A stretch of DNA of 64,000 nucleotides from Schistosoma haematobium (GCF_000699445.3 NC_067196.1:84806364-84870363); one strand, 5' to 3'. Positions 12,001 through 22,439 are shown, numbered from the stretch's first letter. Made by a program: numbers and translations. Notes: generated by a model not told the origin, from the letters alone.

Positions 12001-15000
12001 GAATATGCTAAACAATTGACTGGAACATTAAAAATAACACACACTTTCAATTACATATATATTTCTCTTTTATTTTGTTTACTTATCTTCATTTAATGCA
12101 GGCTGTGGCATTTTTGATTCATTTCATACATAAAAATGGTCTGTTTTCTTAATATACACAGACCGTAGTCAATATTTAGTTGAATGAAATTTCTTCTCAC
12201 ATCACTTGCGCATAAACACATTCTGTTGTCTTAACACGTTTTGGTTGAAAAAGCAGGTGAAAATGTTTGCTATTTTGCAAGGTTCCATCATAAGCATAGG
12301 GTTTTTTAGAACTTTTTAAAGTCTATCCTTATGTCCATTACGCGAAATCTCACAAATTCATGTAAGAAGCGCTTCACCTGAAAAGGAAACCGTAGCCATG
12401 TTTGATGGCTACTAAGAGTTGTTTCGGTACAAATTAATCACTAGCACCAGGAAGCCATGTCTATAAAACGATTTGAGGTTGATGGTAAATCTATTGGCAA
12501 CCATTGTCTCACTCATGTATTAACAGCCTGGTGAAGATTAGGTGACAATAATGTGTATAGTTTCCCTCTGGTATAAGTAAATCACCTTACTGGCCAAATG
12601 ATGTAAAACATACCATATTTGCCGGAGGGGATAAAGACGGGTTTCATTTAAACCGTAGGTATGTTAACCACATTTGTATCTTCCATCAAATGACTGAATT
12701 TGATGGCATATGCTACAGGGAATAATCGTCATCTGAACACAACTCTATGGAAATCTGAAGAACTAAATTTGGAGATTATCTGTGAGAGGTGTCTAGGAAT
12801 GGTAGGCAGAATGAGAGGATATGATCATGCTCAAAAACATCGGAGAAGCTAAAACAAAATTGCACAATCTTGTCACTTTTCTTGAATTTCGCCGTTGTCG
12901 ATGTTTAAAAAACAGAAGTGTTGTGTAGATTTAATACCCGTAAAAAGATGACAAACAGGTCACTCGAATTCCACTGAATTAATTGGTACAAGGAACACAC
13001 TAAGTACTACTAAAGTGTAATGTGTGCCAACAAGACTGATAAAAACCTATCCACATACTTGCCTTTTGTGGTAAGGTGTTGCTATTAGTCTGAAAATTTG
13101 TTTAAAAGTCTTGTAAGTGGTAGAAATGGTGTAAATAACTCATTTTTATGTGAAAAACTAGGTTAGTTTACATCAATCAGAAGCACTATTAGAACAGTTA
13201 AAACTTCTGGTCACAGAAGGTTGGTTGTAAACGCTGAGGTGCTAGTGATGATGTTACGTCTGTGAAACCTGTGATTTTTAGACTGAGGATCCCCAACAAT
13301 TATGTTTTATCATTATCTCTGAAGGACCAGTCAGCATACTGGGAACACTAAACAGGTTATTTGGAGGTCTAGTTTATGTTTTGACACAACCGAAACCTTC
13401 ATTTAGTCATTAAACATGGATAGCACTCCAAAAGCTTCCATTATGAACGTTCTTGATCGCTAATATGAGCGGACGGGAAATCATCCAAGTGGTTAGCATA
13501 TAACACCACATCTACCATATTAGCTTGCCTCAAAAAGCCTATATACTTAAAAGGTTACGTTTATTTGTTTGAGATAACAAGATGCAAACGAAAAAATCTC
13601 GTGTTCAAGACGTTTTTAAACCCAAATATGATTTATTTTACCTTGTCACTACAGCAAAAATGGTAGCCATTACAAGTTAGAAATGATCATTAATAAGAGA
13701 TATCCTTCTTTAAGATGCCTGAAGATTGAGATACCTATAAAAGAAGCCTGCTCATCAGATTTAATTGTAACTAGCTTTATAAAATTTACCCTACTCAGAC
13801 ACGAAATAGGACTAATTTTTGAAGTGATTTCACTTTTAAAATTTGTCATAATGTAGGCATATCCAGAAAGATCGTGCAACGATGAAATATTCTCTATTTT
13901 TTAAGTAAACGTGGACACTTTTTAACATTCGCTTTAGTTTTACAACTTACGAAGATATCAAATTTTTTATTTGTCAACAAGAAAAAAAACCAAACACTGG
14001 GGAACCAGAATAAATAACGGCTGAAAAAATCGAATATACTTAAAAGATATTTGAGTTCAACAGTTAAATGAAGGTAAGGTGGTGAATAAGCCACTTGGCT
14101 AATAACTATTGGGTTGTAATTCAGAAATCCGCTGCAAATACATTAGTCGTCACATCCAATGTGATGCTCGAGGTCCATTACACAAACCTGGACTCGCCAG
14201 TTATCTACATTAAGACGAAAATTACTGAATCTGGAGTCTTAACTTTAATTAATTACTTAAAAAGCACATATTTGGAGAACTACTCACCTGTTTCATTTAG
14301 CTGAAAATTAGGTGGACGATGGACGACATCTGGACGACTAACTGGTTCAGAAAGTGATGAGATGATTTCTGCACTAAATGCTTCAGAAGGTCGAAGTGGA
14401 ATATTCAGAGGAGTTATATCAAGCTTTCTGTCGACGCCCTGTTGAGAATCATCACTTGAAGCACTGGTTAGATTACACTTTTTCTTTCGATGAGTGCGAG
14501 TGTTTGCGTTGACCTTTAATGAATCCATAAACGAAATCCCACTAGAAGAGTCGATTGAGTCCACAATATCTGTAGACTTTCGTTTTTTGCTAGATGTCGA
14601 TTTAATTTTACTATCTGGAAACTTATGGTTAACCTTAGAATATGAGCACGAATCGTCAGAAGTAGAACTGTTTGGAAGACAACCAGAAGTTGCAGCTGTG
14701 TGAAGTAGCGAATTATTTTGAGCATTTGGGACCACGTCATCTTCATCTAAATGTTGCACATTTCTCCCTAAATTATTCTCAGGACTTTTAGTCGAGTTGA
14801 TTGTTTTTTCACTGATAACCGACGCTGATTTGCCTCTACTTGAAGTCTGTCTGAGACTTTTGGATGTTTCATTAACACCACATTTTTCGGAATCCTTGGG
14901 TACACTGATATTTATGGATTCTTGTTTTATATGCTCACTGAGCAGATTTTTCCATTTTAATATAAGGGTACTAGCAGTTTTTCCAAGTTCACCGGGTTCA

Positions 15001-16320
15001 TTTTTTAATTTACGAACAGCACGACCAACACCGGACTCTGATAATTCACTAAGAGTAAGCTTTACCTCATTGAGTGTACTCAGCACACGTAGTTTCTAAA
15101 AGAAAAAGTGACGAAACCTGTGTCAGTCAGTGAAGAACCAGTAGCTTGTGATAATACTGAGACGAGAACTGACGAGTGACGTGAAAACTGGATATATTTC
15201 AAACCACGTGCAAAGTAAAATAAGAATCACATGAATAAAATAAGTCTGGAATGAATGTGCAGAATGAGGGTAATCAAAAGGATTAGTAAGGTATCACGAG
15301 GTGTATGCTTGATAATGTATCTTGTACTATTTTATGAATGTGCTTTAACCAATGACAAAATATTTACGAAGTTAGGCGTTTACATATACGTTTCTATGAA
15401 GCATCGCTGTAGGATGATAGAACTACTGTCAGTTGTTGAAGCGCAGAACCAATTATACTAACCTTAACTTGAGTACTGAACAGGGTTTGTTCCCGTTAAT
15501 CCGTACCGGAGATTTAATGTGAATAGCAGTAACAAGCAAGCTTCAAACCATACCATGTGTTCGTTATTCTCCAAACAAATCTGTCAGAGATGAAAATAGG
15601 TCGTTTACGGATCCATCACTTCAAGTAATTACATTTCGAAGCAGAAGAAAACGAAATATACTATTCTGGGAATATTAAAACGAGAATGCGGAGGTAGGGA
15701 AAATACACAGAATATTGAAGCGACAACGCTTGGAGGCTAAGTTGTGATTATAAAAACCCGTGGGTCACGTTATTAAGCAACTTACACGACGATGTATAAT
15801 CACCCTAAGGACGCTACAAGGAAGACGACGCATCTCCAGACAAGTCTATTCACTACAATAACTTCGCAGATTACCATGCCTTGATTAAATCGAAGTCCAA
15901 TTTTAGATTTTGTTCCTACTTCATTTAACGTTGAGGTTTCGTGTAAACAGTAACGCAGAATGTGTGGAATATGACCCAACAACTTCACAAATACTGATAT
16001 GGAAAGAAAAGGAAAATGATATAGTAACCAAAACTCAAATCTGTTCTAGTGAAAGCGGCAAACAACATTAACTAGTCAGAATAATTTATATCCAAATCCA
16101 TTGGGAGTATTTTGGTGACCTATACTATCCGAGTGGAATGGCACTATCCGTGAATAAACACATTTAACCAGGTCCCTAGTTGCAAAGTTTTAGGATGAAA
16201 AAAAGCTTTACGTGACAGGAAAAGTAAATCTATTGAACTACTAACCGAACTTGTATCAACCGACTTGTCTCCAAGGGTTTCACCGAACTTGACCAGAGCC
16301 GCTACCACACTAGCGCTCAT
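2749..16320 (-). CDS. ELOA: Elongin A (RNA polymerase II elongation factor / BC-box ubiquitin-ligase subunit), five coding exons
   Basis: Five minus-strand exons (16320-16246, 15095-14288, 10136-9835, 7694-7505, 3041-2749) join with compatible phases (0, 1, 0, 1) and GT-AG borders to 1668 nt, or 555 codons plus stop. Residues 26-80 form a TFIIS N-terminal-like helical domain ([19 protein letters not shown]). Residues 80-290 are Ser/Asn/Lys-rich. Residues 348-356 are a BC-box (SLIDLCVDV), followed by GQVPYESL and an RIERYNP-(Q)[12 protein letters not shown] block typical of the family. The C-terminus is basic ([13 protein letters not shown]). In animals Elongin A stimulates Pol II elongation and, with Elongin B/C and Cullin 5, ubiquitinates stalled Pol II in the nucleus. 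The protein is shorter than the roughly 770-residue human form, mainly in the low-complexity middle. The start codon at 16320 was chosen because it opens a 25-codon exon ending in a good donor in the right phase. Introns 2-4 carry retroelements. Confidence 0.92.
3341..3862 (+). mobile_element. ~510-bp A-tailed retroposon (family R), copy 1, in Elongin A intron 4
   Basis: This is a GC-richer block in AT-rich intron. It starts near CCCCAAATGCCC, passes TACGGCCGAGAGTGGG and CGAAATTTAGAGGACGAAAA, and ends GGTGCCTCCTTGTACCAAT ... AATAAATAAAAA. The same unit recurs at 37299-37808 (+) and 45944-46470 (-). The A-rich AATAAATAAATA tail indicates retroposition. No conserved ORF exists across copies, so it is probably non-autonomous. 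Confidence 0.8.
4783..5096 (-). mobile_element. Hammerhead SINE, minus-strand copy in Elongin A intron 4
   Basis: On the minus strand the order is a 5' extension (GGTCTGTTGTGAGATATCAA, CACCGTTGGATGCC), a tRNA-like part with box A (GGCTCAGTGGTCTAATGG) and box B (GGGTTCGAATC), a hammerhead core (CTGAGGA at about 4910-4904, GAAAC at about 4885-4881), then a 3' body ending in AAATCTCCACAAAACCCCTT. Stem II is weakened here (GTCC opposite TAAC), so this copy's ribozyme is probably inactive. Confidence 0.85.
5099..5245 (-). pseudogene. Partial duplicate of Elongin A exon 4 with its donor flank
   Basis: Minus-strand translation gives [15 protein letters not shown] and [20 protein letters not shown], nearly identical to the 3' two thirds of exon 4 (7505-7640). 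The match runs past the exon into the intron flank (TTAGTTAATAAA). It lacks the exon's 5' part and acceptor; the upstream residues ([10 protein letters not shown]) do not match. A 4-bp difference changes the donor from GTAAGT to GTTAGT. It is probably a dead segmental copy, though an alternative terminal exon cannot be excluded. Confidence 0.75.
6062..6126 (-). repeat. tRNA-like SINE or tRNA pseudogene fragment
   Basis: On the minus strand a box A-like GGCCCAGTAGTAACATC is followed by a well-formed T-arm, GTGGG-TTCGAAT-CCCAC. No complete acceptor stem or anticodon arm is convincing, so a functional tRNA is not called. Confidence 0.4.
6513..7218 (+). mobile_element. RTE-type LINE 3' fragment, family A, copy 1, with 13-bp target duplication
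   Basis: It encodes the RT C-terminus ([47 protein letters not shown] end). It then has a 3' UTR ending in GTTACTGACTGA. The flanks repeat AACCAAG(T/C)ATTAC at 6500-6512 and 7219-7231, a target-site duplication of a 5'-truncated insertion. A one-base shift near 6812 splits the reading frame and is shared with the copies at 34645 and 52864. Confidence 0.9.
7505..7694 (-). CDS. ELOA: Elongin A exon 4
   Basis: The acceptor TGTTTTCTTAG ends at 7695. The exon reads [18 protein letters not shown], then [15 protein letters not shown] and [10 protein letters not shown], matching the conserved segment after the BC-box. The donor GAAA/GTAAGT at 7504 leaves phase 1. Reading through it would give a stop 12 codons later, so splicing is preferred. 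A partial copy of this exon lies at 5099-5245. Confidence 0.9.
7850..7985 (+). repeat. Weak tRNA-like SINE remnant
   Basis: A box A-like TTAGTGGTTAAAATACTAAGC and a box B-like AAATTCGAATTTC are spaced as in tRNA-derived SINEs, in Elongin A intron 3. No second good copy supports it within the window. Confidence 0.3.
8437..9008 (+). mobile_element. RTE-type LINE 5' region fragment (family A), in Elongin A intron 3
   Basis: Positions 8459-9005 match 63246-63795 closely (GACCGAAGCTGCTACCTTGA, AAGGTCGACCCTAAAAATAT, TACCCTTCCA.GGTGTGGGC). At 63246 this block leads into a LINE endonuclease frame, so it is a LINE 5' region. Here it is cut off after about 9008. It is preceded at 8437-8458 by AGTCAGTAACAACGTAGAA, the reverse complement of the family A 3' terminus, an odd junction. 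Confidence 0.75.
9230..9480 (-). mobile_element. Penelope-like element pLTR relic with degenerate hammerhead motif
   Basis: On the minus strand, 9316-9310 reads CTGATGA. It is followed by a short hairpin (TGTC-TCGAA-GGAC) and GTAAAC where GAAAC would be expected, then AGCTAGAAAATCTATTCC. This order resembles hammerhead motifs described in terminal repeats of Penelope-like elements. The core is broken and no coding part is attached. Confidence 0.45.
9835..10136 (-). CDS. ELOA: Elongin A exon 3 (BC-box)
   Basis: The acceptor TTTCCTTTAG ends at 10137; the two leading A bases complete the split codon left by exon 2. The exon carries the BC-box SLIDLCVDV, which binds Elongin C in this family, then [12 protein letters not shown] and LTRIERYNP. 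It ends at a CCA/GTAAGT donor, phase 0. Confidence 0.93.
10640..10815 (+). repeat. Dispersed repeat (family S2), copy 1, in Elongin A intron 2
   Basis: The segment GGGATTACAGGTA-like ... CAAATAGCACGAAACCTAGG ... TGTCTACTACTTCCA recurs diverged at 62748-62872. A box B-like GCGATCGAATCCGCC precedes it, suggesting a tRNA-related SINE, but the element's ends are not defined. Confidence 0.5.
10830..11935 (+). mobile_element. Penelope-like element, 5'-truncated, in Elongin A intron 2
   Basis: Positions 10830-10995 are a terminal-repeat block (CGCCGAGTTAATGTGAGACAT, TGGCAATCTGGTCCAAGCTT) that recurs inverted at 24985-25165. It is followed directly by a coding region for the end of a Penelope RT and its GIY-YIG endonuclease (10998-11908). 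The RT palm and fingers are missing. Confidence 0.85.
10998..11908 (+). CDS. Penelope-like RT thumb plus GIY-YIG endonuclease (partial ORF)
   Basis: The frame runs from about 10998 to a stop at 11906-11908 without interruption. Its N-terminal part ([38 protein letters not shown]) matches the region after the catalytic core of Penelope RTs. Its C-terminal part has a GIY-YIG endonuclease signature (CVYEIKCS ... [17 protein letters not shown]), with Gly-Gly in the second motif and the family Arg. In the family this protein nicks DNA and primes reverse transcription. The catalytic RT motifs lie upstream and are absent, so this copy cannot move by itself. The open endonuclease frame suggests a fairly young insertion. 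The first in-frame ATG-like start is at 11069, but the element is truncated, so no start is meaningful. Confidence 0.85.
11936..14287. other. Rest of Elongin A intron 2, no gene seen
   Basis: Probable 3' UTR of the Penelope-like element near 11936-12100, then unique-looking intron sequence. Short ORFs here lack family signals. Confidence 0.6.
14288..15095 (-). CDS. ELOA: Elongin A exon 2 (TFIIS-N domain and Ser-rich region)
   Basis: The acceptor TTTTCTTTTAG ends at 15096 and the donor CAG/GTGAGTA starts at 14287. The exon of 808 nt encodes [23 protein letters not shown] and [13 protein letters not shown] long Ser/Lys/Asp-rich segment follows, with a basic SSKKRKS cluster and an [11 protein letters not shown] stretch. 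It leaves phase 1. Confidence 0.9.
16246..16320 (-). CDS. ELOA: Elongin A exon 1 (start codon)
   Basis: ATG at 16320-16318 opens 25 codons (starts [13 protein letters not shown]). The exon ends in TCG before a GTTAGT donor at 16245, phase 0, which matches exon 2. It would form the first helix before the TFIIS-N-like core. No transcript evidence is available, so any upstream non-coding exon is unknown. Confidence 0.8.
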
Positions 16321-16408
16321 TATCAGCTGACTAGATATTTCGAAATATCCACGTTTCGAACTTCAAATTTCAAAGCTTTGCCAAGTAGAATTAATGGACT
16401 GTTTTCTC
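16321..16408 (-). promoter_or_regulatory. Putative 5' UTR / promoter-proximal flank of Elongin A
   Basis: This short interval separates the Elongin A ATG from the 3' end of the upstream LINE. It contains the inverted repeat TTCGAAA-tatccacg-TTTCGAA. No TATA box or transcription start can be assigned from sequence. The promoter must lie in this interval, in the LINE tail, or farther away with an untranslated exon. Confidence 0.3.
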
Positions 16409-19400
16409 TTAGTGTTTGAGTGGTGTTAGATAATACGTTATTGTGGTAAGATACAATCTTTTTGGTATTGCTTTTCGAACTGGAAAGCGGGAAAAATCAG
16501 CTGATAATAGTAGAAGTTCTCTAGATCCCAGTAATAAGGAAAGAGCGCCAGTGAACCTGTGTTGAACCTTGGAAACTGTTTTCCAGTAAAATTCCAGAAT
16601 ATCCTTCACACTGCTCACTGATAGGACTGATGCCACTTGTTCGAGTAAGATGTTCCAGATTCGGACTACTAGGTCAGAAAATGGAACCCCACTGTGAGTT
16701 TATGTGATCGCGGTTTTCGAATCTTCTTTCTGTGGCCTTGGAGAGTATTGGTTCCGAAGGCGAAAGGATGTGACATATCAACGCCCAAGTCGTCATTAAA
16801 CATACGGAATTCCAATATAAGGTCACCTCCTTTTCAACGATACGATAAGGGGAAAGGGTTCATGTGTTTTAAGTATTCATCGTAATGGAGTTTGGAAAGA
16901 CCCTCCACTAACTTTTGTTCCTGCACGCTGAGCACGCTTGAACGCGGCAATATCCTTAATAAGACATGGACCGACTGCCTGGACAAAGTACTCTAGTTGT
17001 GATCTTATACCGTTGGGATATGTAGTTCAAAGCATTTGAATGCTCAGCAAGGTAACCGTATTGCGAGAAAAGCTTCGGCGGCAGCTGAGTTACAATGCAC
17101 GATCGTTTTTAAACCATTACTTGTTGCTACCTCAACATCTTTATGTTCCTAAATGCGTGGAAGCGTTGTACCGTCTATAGAATACTGGCAACTATTAGCA
17201 TGTCCGATGTTCATAACATGCTCTTTCTAGAATTAATTTCTAAGCCCCAGCTCTGGAACCATCTGAATAATTCGTCTTGGTCAGCCTGGAGATGCTTTGG
17301 TATGCACCACTTTTGACTGACTTCCGTTCAGATAGTGTCTAACTTACCCCCACTCTCTGTCTTCGTCCAAGAGGAAGTTTCTTATCTATTTTTGTGCGAC
17401 ACCTGTTATTCTAAGTCGCGAGAGCTTCCGAATAAGACTCAAGTGGGAAACCTTATCAAATGCTTTGCTAAAGTCTATGGGTAACACACCCAGAGATATA
17501 TCATTATCTTGAGCTACTCTCTAACCATCTGTCACAGTTAGTAAATTGGCTGAACATGAATGTTTATTCCGAAACCCGTGATCCTTGGGAGTTAACAGAC
17601 TGTATGGTTCTATGTTACCTGAAATAAATTGTTTTTTCAAGTAACTGAATTACCATGTTAGTAAGGCCAACAGATAGGTAGCTAGACACGACCTATCTCT
17701 TTTCATAATTAAATTGGAGACTAAGTATGGCTTTTTCCTGATCCCTAGTGAGTTGAGTGTGGGAAAGGGACATTTTGAACCGAATCGTGAGTGGCCCTGA
17801 AATAATGTCTGCAAAAGATGATAGGAATCATGGATGCAAACCACCAGGATCTGGTTTCCTACTAGGTCTGGGGTTAATGGGGGATTGAAGGACAGCTTCC
17901 CCAGCCACACGTACGTGTTCTATAGCTGGTATTTCAGTATTGTGATTATTATGCGTTATCAACAGTACCGGTTGAGTAGACTTTACTGAAGTAAATTGAT
18001 AGAGTCCCAACCTTTGTTAGATCTTAATCAGCTAGTATATCTGACTTTTCGTGCAACAATAGTGAAGAAATACCATCACTACGCTTTCTTCTCCGTTTAA
18101 TGGACAAAAACAGTCGTTTTGGGCAGGTAGGAATATCATATACCGACTGTCCTTCTAAAGTGGTGAGGCATCTATCTATGGCCTTTTTATATATATTCCG
18201 ATAGTTCGTTTTTCTTATTTAAATGGTTCGTGGCCTGTTGACAAGACCAAGTGCCAGAAGTGTTTCCCACGACTCGACAGCATTCGGGTTTCTTTACTGA
18301 TCTCTAGAAAGCAATGTGATAGCCTACGTGTTGACCATTGAGTGAACGGTAACGTTACGGACTTGAATGTGGCTGTAAACTAATCACACTCGTCTTCAGT
18401 CGACCCATCTGCTGTGACTCACCAATCTTTTGAGATAGCATAGTCTCCATCTGGTGTAGCGTGGCGTCGAGTTGAGATTAACTATGAACACCGCTACCAA
18501 GAAACACGTGCCAAATAAATCAGAAGGCGGAGGTTGAACGTAACCAGATTTATTTGGTTGGCGATCTCGTGGTATTGAGCGAATACTGAGATCGTGCCAA
18601 GGAATGGTACAAGTGGAAACAGAAGACAGGAGTACGTGCGAACAGTACCAAAACCGTGGAACAATGATGGAAGGTAATGGAAGCACAAAATGGCTATAAT
18701 TAGCACAGTTAAACAGAAGCACATTAAAACAAACACTGGTACAGTTGGTTATAATAATAATTGTTTTTATTAAACCAGTCGTGTTCTCGTGATAAATGTG
18801 AGTCACTACACTGGTTGACATAAGGCGCGTTGAAACCTCCAATTATGAAACAATAAACTGCCTCACGCTAAGAGCTGATACAACTAAAGTCAAAGTCGAC
18901 AGTAAGACAACATAGACTACGGTATATTCCTCTCATAGTTGCTAACCCATGTCTAGATTTAATTTTACAACAGCCTATCCCATATGTACCACTACCGTGC
19001 GCCTCTAATGTGCACGATTGCAAACGAAAATAATACACGAGATACAATTTTATGCCCCCTCCCATGCGACTTATAACTTTATCGCTTCTAATACAGATGT
19101 ATCTTGCAATAATTAGGGAATACTCTGCGTCTAGTATGAGCCATATTCCTGTGACAACAATTAAAAAGAGACTTAGTTCACACGCCATCAAACTTAGTTT
19201 GGACATTTTATCTCTAAAACTATGAGGGTTTACCTAGCATACATTTAACTTATTTCACAACCACTCGTTATACCCATAGACGGTCCGAAAGAATTGGCTT
19301 TCAAGACCCGACTACTCGAAAACCCTGGATCCTAAGATTTGTTGCTCTAAGTTTCTTTCCGGATTTTAACACAGGAAGGGTAATCACCCATTTGACATAA

Positions 19401-20950
19401 TTCTTAATTGACTAATCTGGTCGGATACTAATGTTCGAATTATGAGTTTTGTATGCGATATTTAGTACAACGTCCCTTTTCTCGTAACTTCCGAGTACCA
19501 AGTTCAAGTACTTTTACCGTTGAGTCTCGTCTCCAACTGGCTTACCGAGTCTTATTACTTTAGTAATATATTTTACGCAAACCTCTACCTATGACAGCAG
19601 ATTCCACAAACTTCAGTTGTGTATATGCCTTATACTAGTGTCAATTTTTCTCCTTCAGATTCTAAGTATCTAGACTAAAAACGAGTTTGACTTCTTTTAA
19701 AGTCGTCTTCGCGGCTTCTAATAGTGCTGTTATTTCCTGCTTGCTAACTAATGAGATCTTTTCTTAAGTTGTTTATGGATCAAAGTCGTTTGATTCGAGC
19801 ATATTACAGTAATATTTTATGATATCAAGATTTTTCCAACCACGCCAGGGTTAAATCCAGTCTCGCCATGGGAACTTTGTGCAGTATTCTGTGACTCGGA
19901 GTGTCAGTCTACCGAAGAATTATCAAACAAATAGGTGCTCTTTGCAGCCACGTTTCCTTCTCTCCTTTGTTCCCACACCACCAGTTTCCTGTCAGTTGGA
20001 ACAGCCGTACCGGGACCACTTGAGATAGAATAGTTTTTATCTCAATCTTCATTTGCTACTCTAGAGTCATGAACACGGATATCTAGTGGTATTTCACCTT
20101 TTATTTGCTTTAAAACATAAGTTTGCTTTTTCATGTTTCAAAGCCGGGTGTTTGGCACGTCCGTAACATCACTAACTACACTAACATATTCTTCGCTGTC
20201 AGTATTCATGTTACGAGTCCAGCCTTTTCCAACTATCTTGCTGGCCAACTCCAGAAGTATAGTTGCTCGGACAGCGAAACATACAAAACCAAAGTGTTGG
20301 GGATGCTTGATCCCCAGAACTCCCTTGGTAAACATCTTACTTCTGTAACTTTATCTTAGAGTCTTGAGTTTCTCATTTTCGCGTCAAAGATACCCACGTC
20401 TGTCTTCAGATTGTATTTCTAACTTGAGAGTACCCTAAATGTCATTGGTGAGTTGTTTTTTTAATGTGCTGTTTCGTGACGATTGCCAAGGACATTTTTT
20501 AGCTGTATATATACGCCCAAGTTGTGCTTGTTGTTGTTCGTATTTCTGACTGCTTCTAAAGTATACATCCCCCTTCTAGACCTGCAATTTCCAATGAAAT
20601 TGACGGAGCGGGTGCTCATCACACTAGTTAACTTATCTTGTCATTGTGTCGCTTAGTCTTCGTTCCTTTCGCAGACTTAGGTGGTCTCGTAATCTCTTCA
20701 AACATAGTACAAAGGGAGCTAAGCTTTGTGCATCTTTAGACTGCAATGGGGTTTGAACGAAAACACATCTTGTGGAACCACTTTTTGCATTCATTACATC
20801 GCCTTCCTCTCTCAACAAGGGGCAAAGAGTCTGGATATGCAAATTTATGAGTGAAGCCAACCATTTTAAAAGAAGTGAAAGGAGAAAAACTCGATAAACT
20901 ACACAGCATAATCACTTGTGTGATAACTAAATAGAGTACCACATAAGGAT
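16409..20950 (-). mobile_element. CR1-type LINE, near full length, decayed, upstream of Elongin A
   Basis: On the minus strand the parts appear in order. A PHD-like zinc finger remnant (CNECKKWFHKMC, about 20740-20870) comes first. An uncharacterised ORF1-like part (VSVVSDVTDVP near 20140) follows. An AP endonuclease piece (LILDAEYSLI, MGGGIKLYL, 18868-19206) is next. Reverse transcriptase blocks (KDHGFRNKHSCSANLLT, LPIDFSKAFDKVSHLSLIRK, 17400-17600) come next, then the C-terminal LINE segment (QEQKLVEGLSKLHYDEYLK, 16900; SVLSVSSVKD, 16600). Many stops and frameshifts interrupt it, and the catalytic YADD segment near 17300 is lost. A solo-LTR-like element interrupts it at 18413-18810. Confidence 0.8.
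18413..18810 (-). mobile_element. Solo-LTR-like insertion inside the CR1-type LINE
   Basis: The 398-bp block begins TGTGACTCAC and ends GTGAGTCACTACA, giving TG...CA ends with inverted termini. It lies between the endonuclease and RT parts of the LINE and encodes nothing LINE-like. On the minus strand an AATAAA lies about 40 bp in. I could not find a clear target-site duplication. Confidence 0.45.
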
Positions 20951-21429
20951 TTTGAGAAAATTCTAAATCTTAACCGGAATAATTAAGGTCAACAGAATAT
21001 TCTTTTGATGCAATAACCGCACGAAAGCGAAGTTATTTCACAACAAGCAGAAAACCACTACCATTTTTTAAAACGCGCTTAACACCTTGAGTAATACCTT
21101 TCGATACCAACAAAATCAAAATAAGCTTTCAACCCTCTTCTGAAAAGTTCTGTAGAAGGTGACGATACTGTCACAGCTCATGAGCGGTTTCTCAGTTTAT
21201 TCATTATAGCCAGGGCAACCTTTGTGAAGAACTGGTTCATGTGTTATACAGAAAGAAAATCTTTGTTGATATAATCTATCATTGATGATTTGTCAGAATG
21301 AAGGAAATTATGGATTGTGGGGTGCAATAAAGACGTCAACATCTGCTCCACTGACGAAGAGTTAGAGAAGTTTCGTCACCACATCGGTGATATATTTAAG
21401 GCGGCCATATACACTAGCTTCGGTTGTTG

Positions 21430-22320
21430 TTAACGCGTCCCGGCAAAGTAATTTCTCGAAAGGTTTGTTGTGATAGTATGTCCAGAGTTTGGGAAACTTC
21501 AGGGATTTCTGCAATTTTCGTAAGATTTACCATAGGTGTTGTGCTATCAACACAAGACAGTGTTATTTGCTTCTTAAGGTCCAGAAATCGATCTTTTTCG
21601 TGATGAGCTTCTTCAGGGTGTTTTGGATCATCTTAGATTTTGAAAAACGGTACAGGAAGAGTCGATAGCATTGTGGTGTATGCTACACATGTCTGTCGAC
21701 ACAAGTAGTATGTTACATTGATCAGAAGTGGAATGTCTGTCAAAAGGTTTAGAAGATTGAACTGAAGAAAACGGAAGGAGAAAGAAAAAGAAATTGCGTA
21801 TTGAGGAATCATGAAGGTTATAAAGAATGATGGATTGAAGATTTGCAAATGAAGCATTCAATGTATGTTTGTCACATTTTACGAAAGAACTATGTAATTT
21901 TTTATTTAACGAAAAATGGTTATCCCCGCCAAGTCTCTGTTCACTACAGTATGATGGTATGACCTTTTTGACACGTAACAATTTATTTGTTGCTGAGTCG
22001 TGTAGCAACTCGATATTGTGGAACGACTGTCCTGGTTTTCGCTGATCGTTCAGTTCTTCACGTCTAAGTATGACCTTTTTAAAAAAGTCATAACGTTGAG
22101 AAACATCTGTAGTAAACATATCAGGCGTAATGTGACTGTTAAAGTCATACAAAAAAGCCTTTGCTGCTACAAAGATTTGGGTCTGTTATGCACTTACCGT
22201 GGAAACTAGCTTCTGAATACCAGTACTAGGCTTCGATGTTGTCCGTCCAGAGTTGCATAGGTGCAGGATAGACGGTGTGAGAGTCTTGCTCCTTAAACGT
22301 TTAGGTGTGTGTTCAGACAT
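21430..22320 (-). pseudogene. Unrecognised minus-strand coding-like region (gene fragment or decayed gene)
   Basis: An ATG at 22320 opens 41 codons (MSEHTPKRLRSKTLTPS) ending at an ACG/GTAAGT donor (22197). After a possible 39-bp micro-intron the frame continues from 22158 (AFLYDFNSHITPDMF ... RREELNDQRKPGQSF). Farther on, near 21640-21430, another open stretch reads DDPKHPEEAHHEKDRF and LTKIAEIPEVSQTLDIL. Residue composition is unlike the surrounding retroelements. Very short 5' introns are known in schistosome genes, but a 34-bp intron using the better acceptor would break the frame, and stops follow below 21430. The KAFL...P and IPEV stretches faintly recall Cdt1, too weak to name. Confidence 0.35.
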
Positions 22321-22439
22321 ATTAAGAATAAATATGTGAAAAAATCTGAGGCTACAAAAATAATATCACTGTATGCAAAAGAATATATACAATGCTGCGA
22401 CAACGAATACACCCACAATTTATCACTTAGTGTACCAGA

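Noticed and set aside
14516..14746. Overlapping ORFs on both strands within 14494-15099
   Set aside because: They are shadows of Elongin A exon 2 in other frames, without splice logic or domains.
18396..18842. 148-codon minus-strand ORF as a gene
   Set aside because: It overlaps the solo-LTR-like insertion and shows no domain; two frames are open there.
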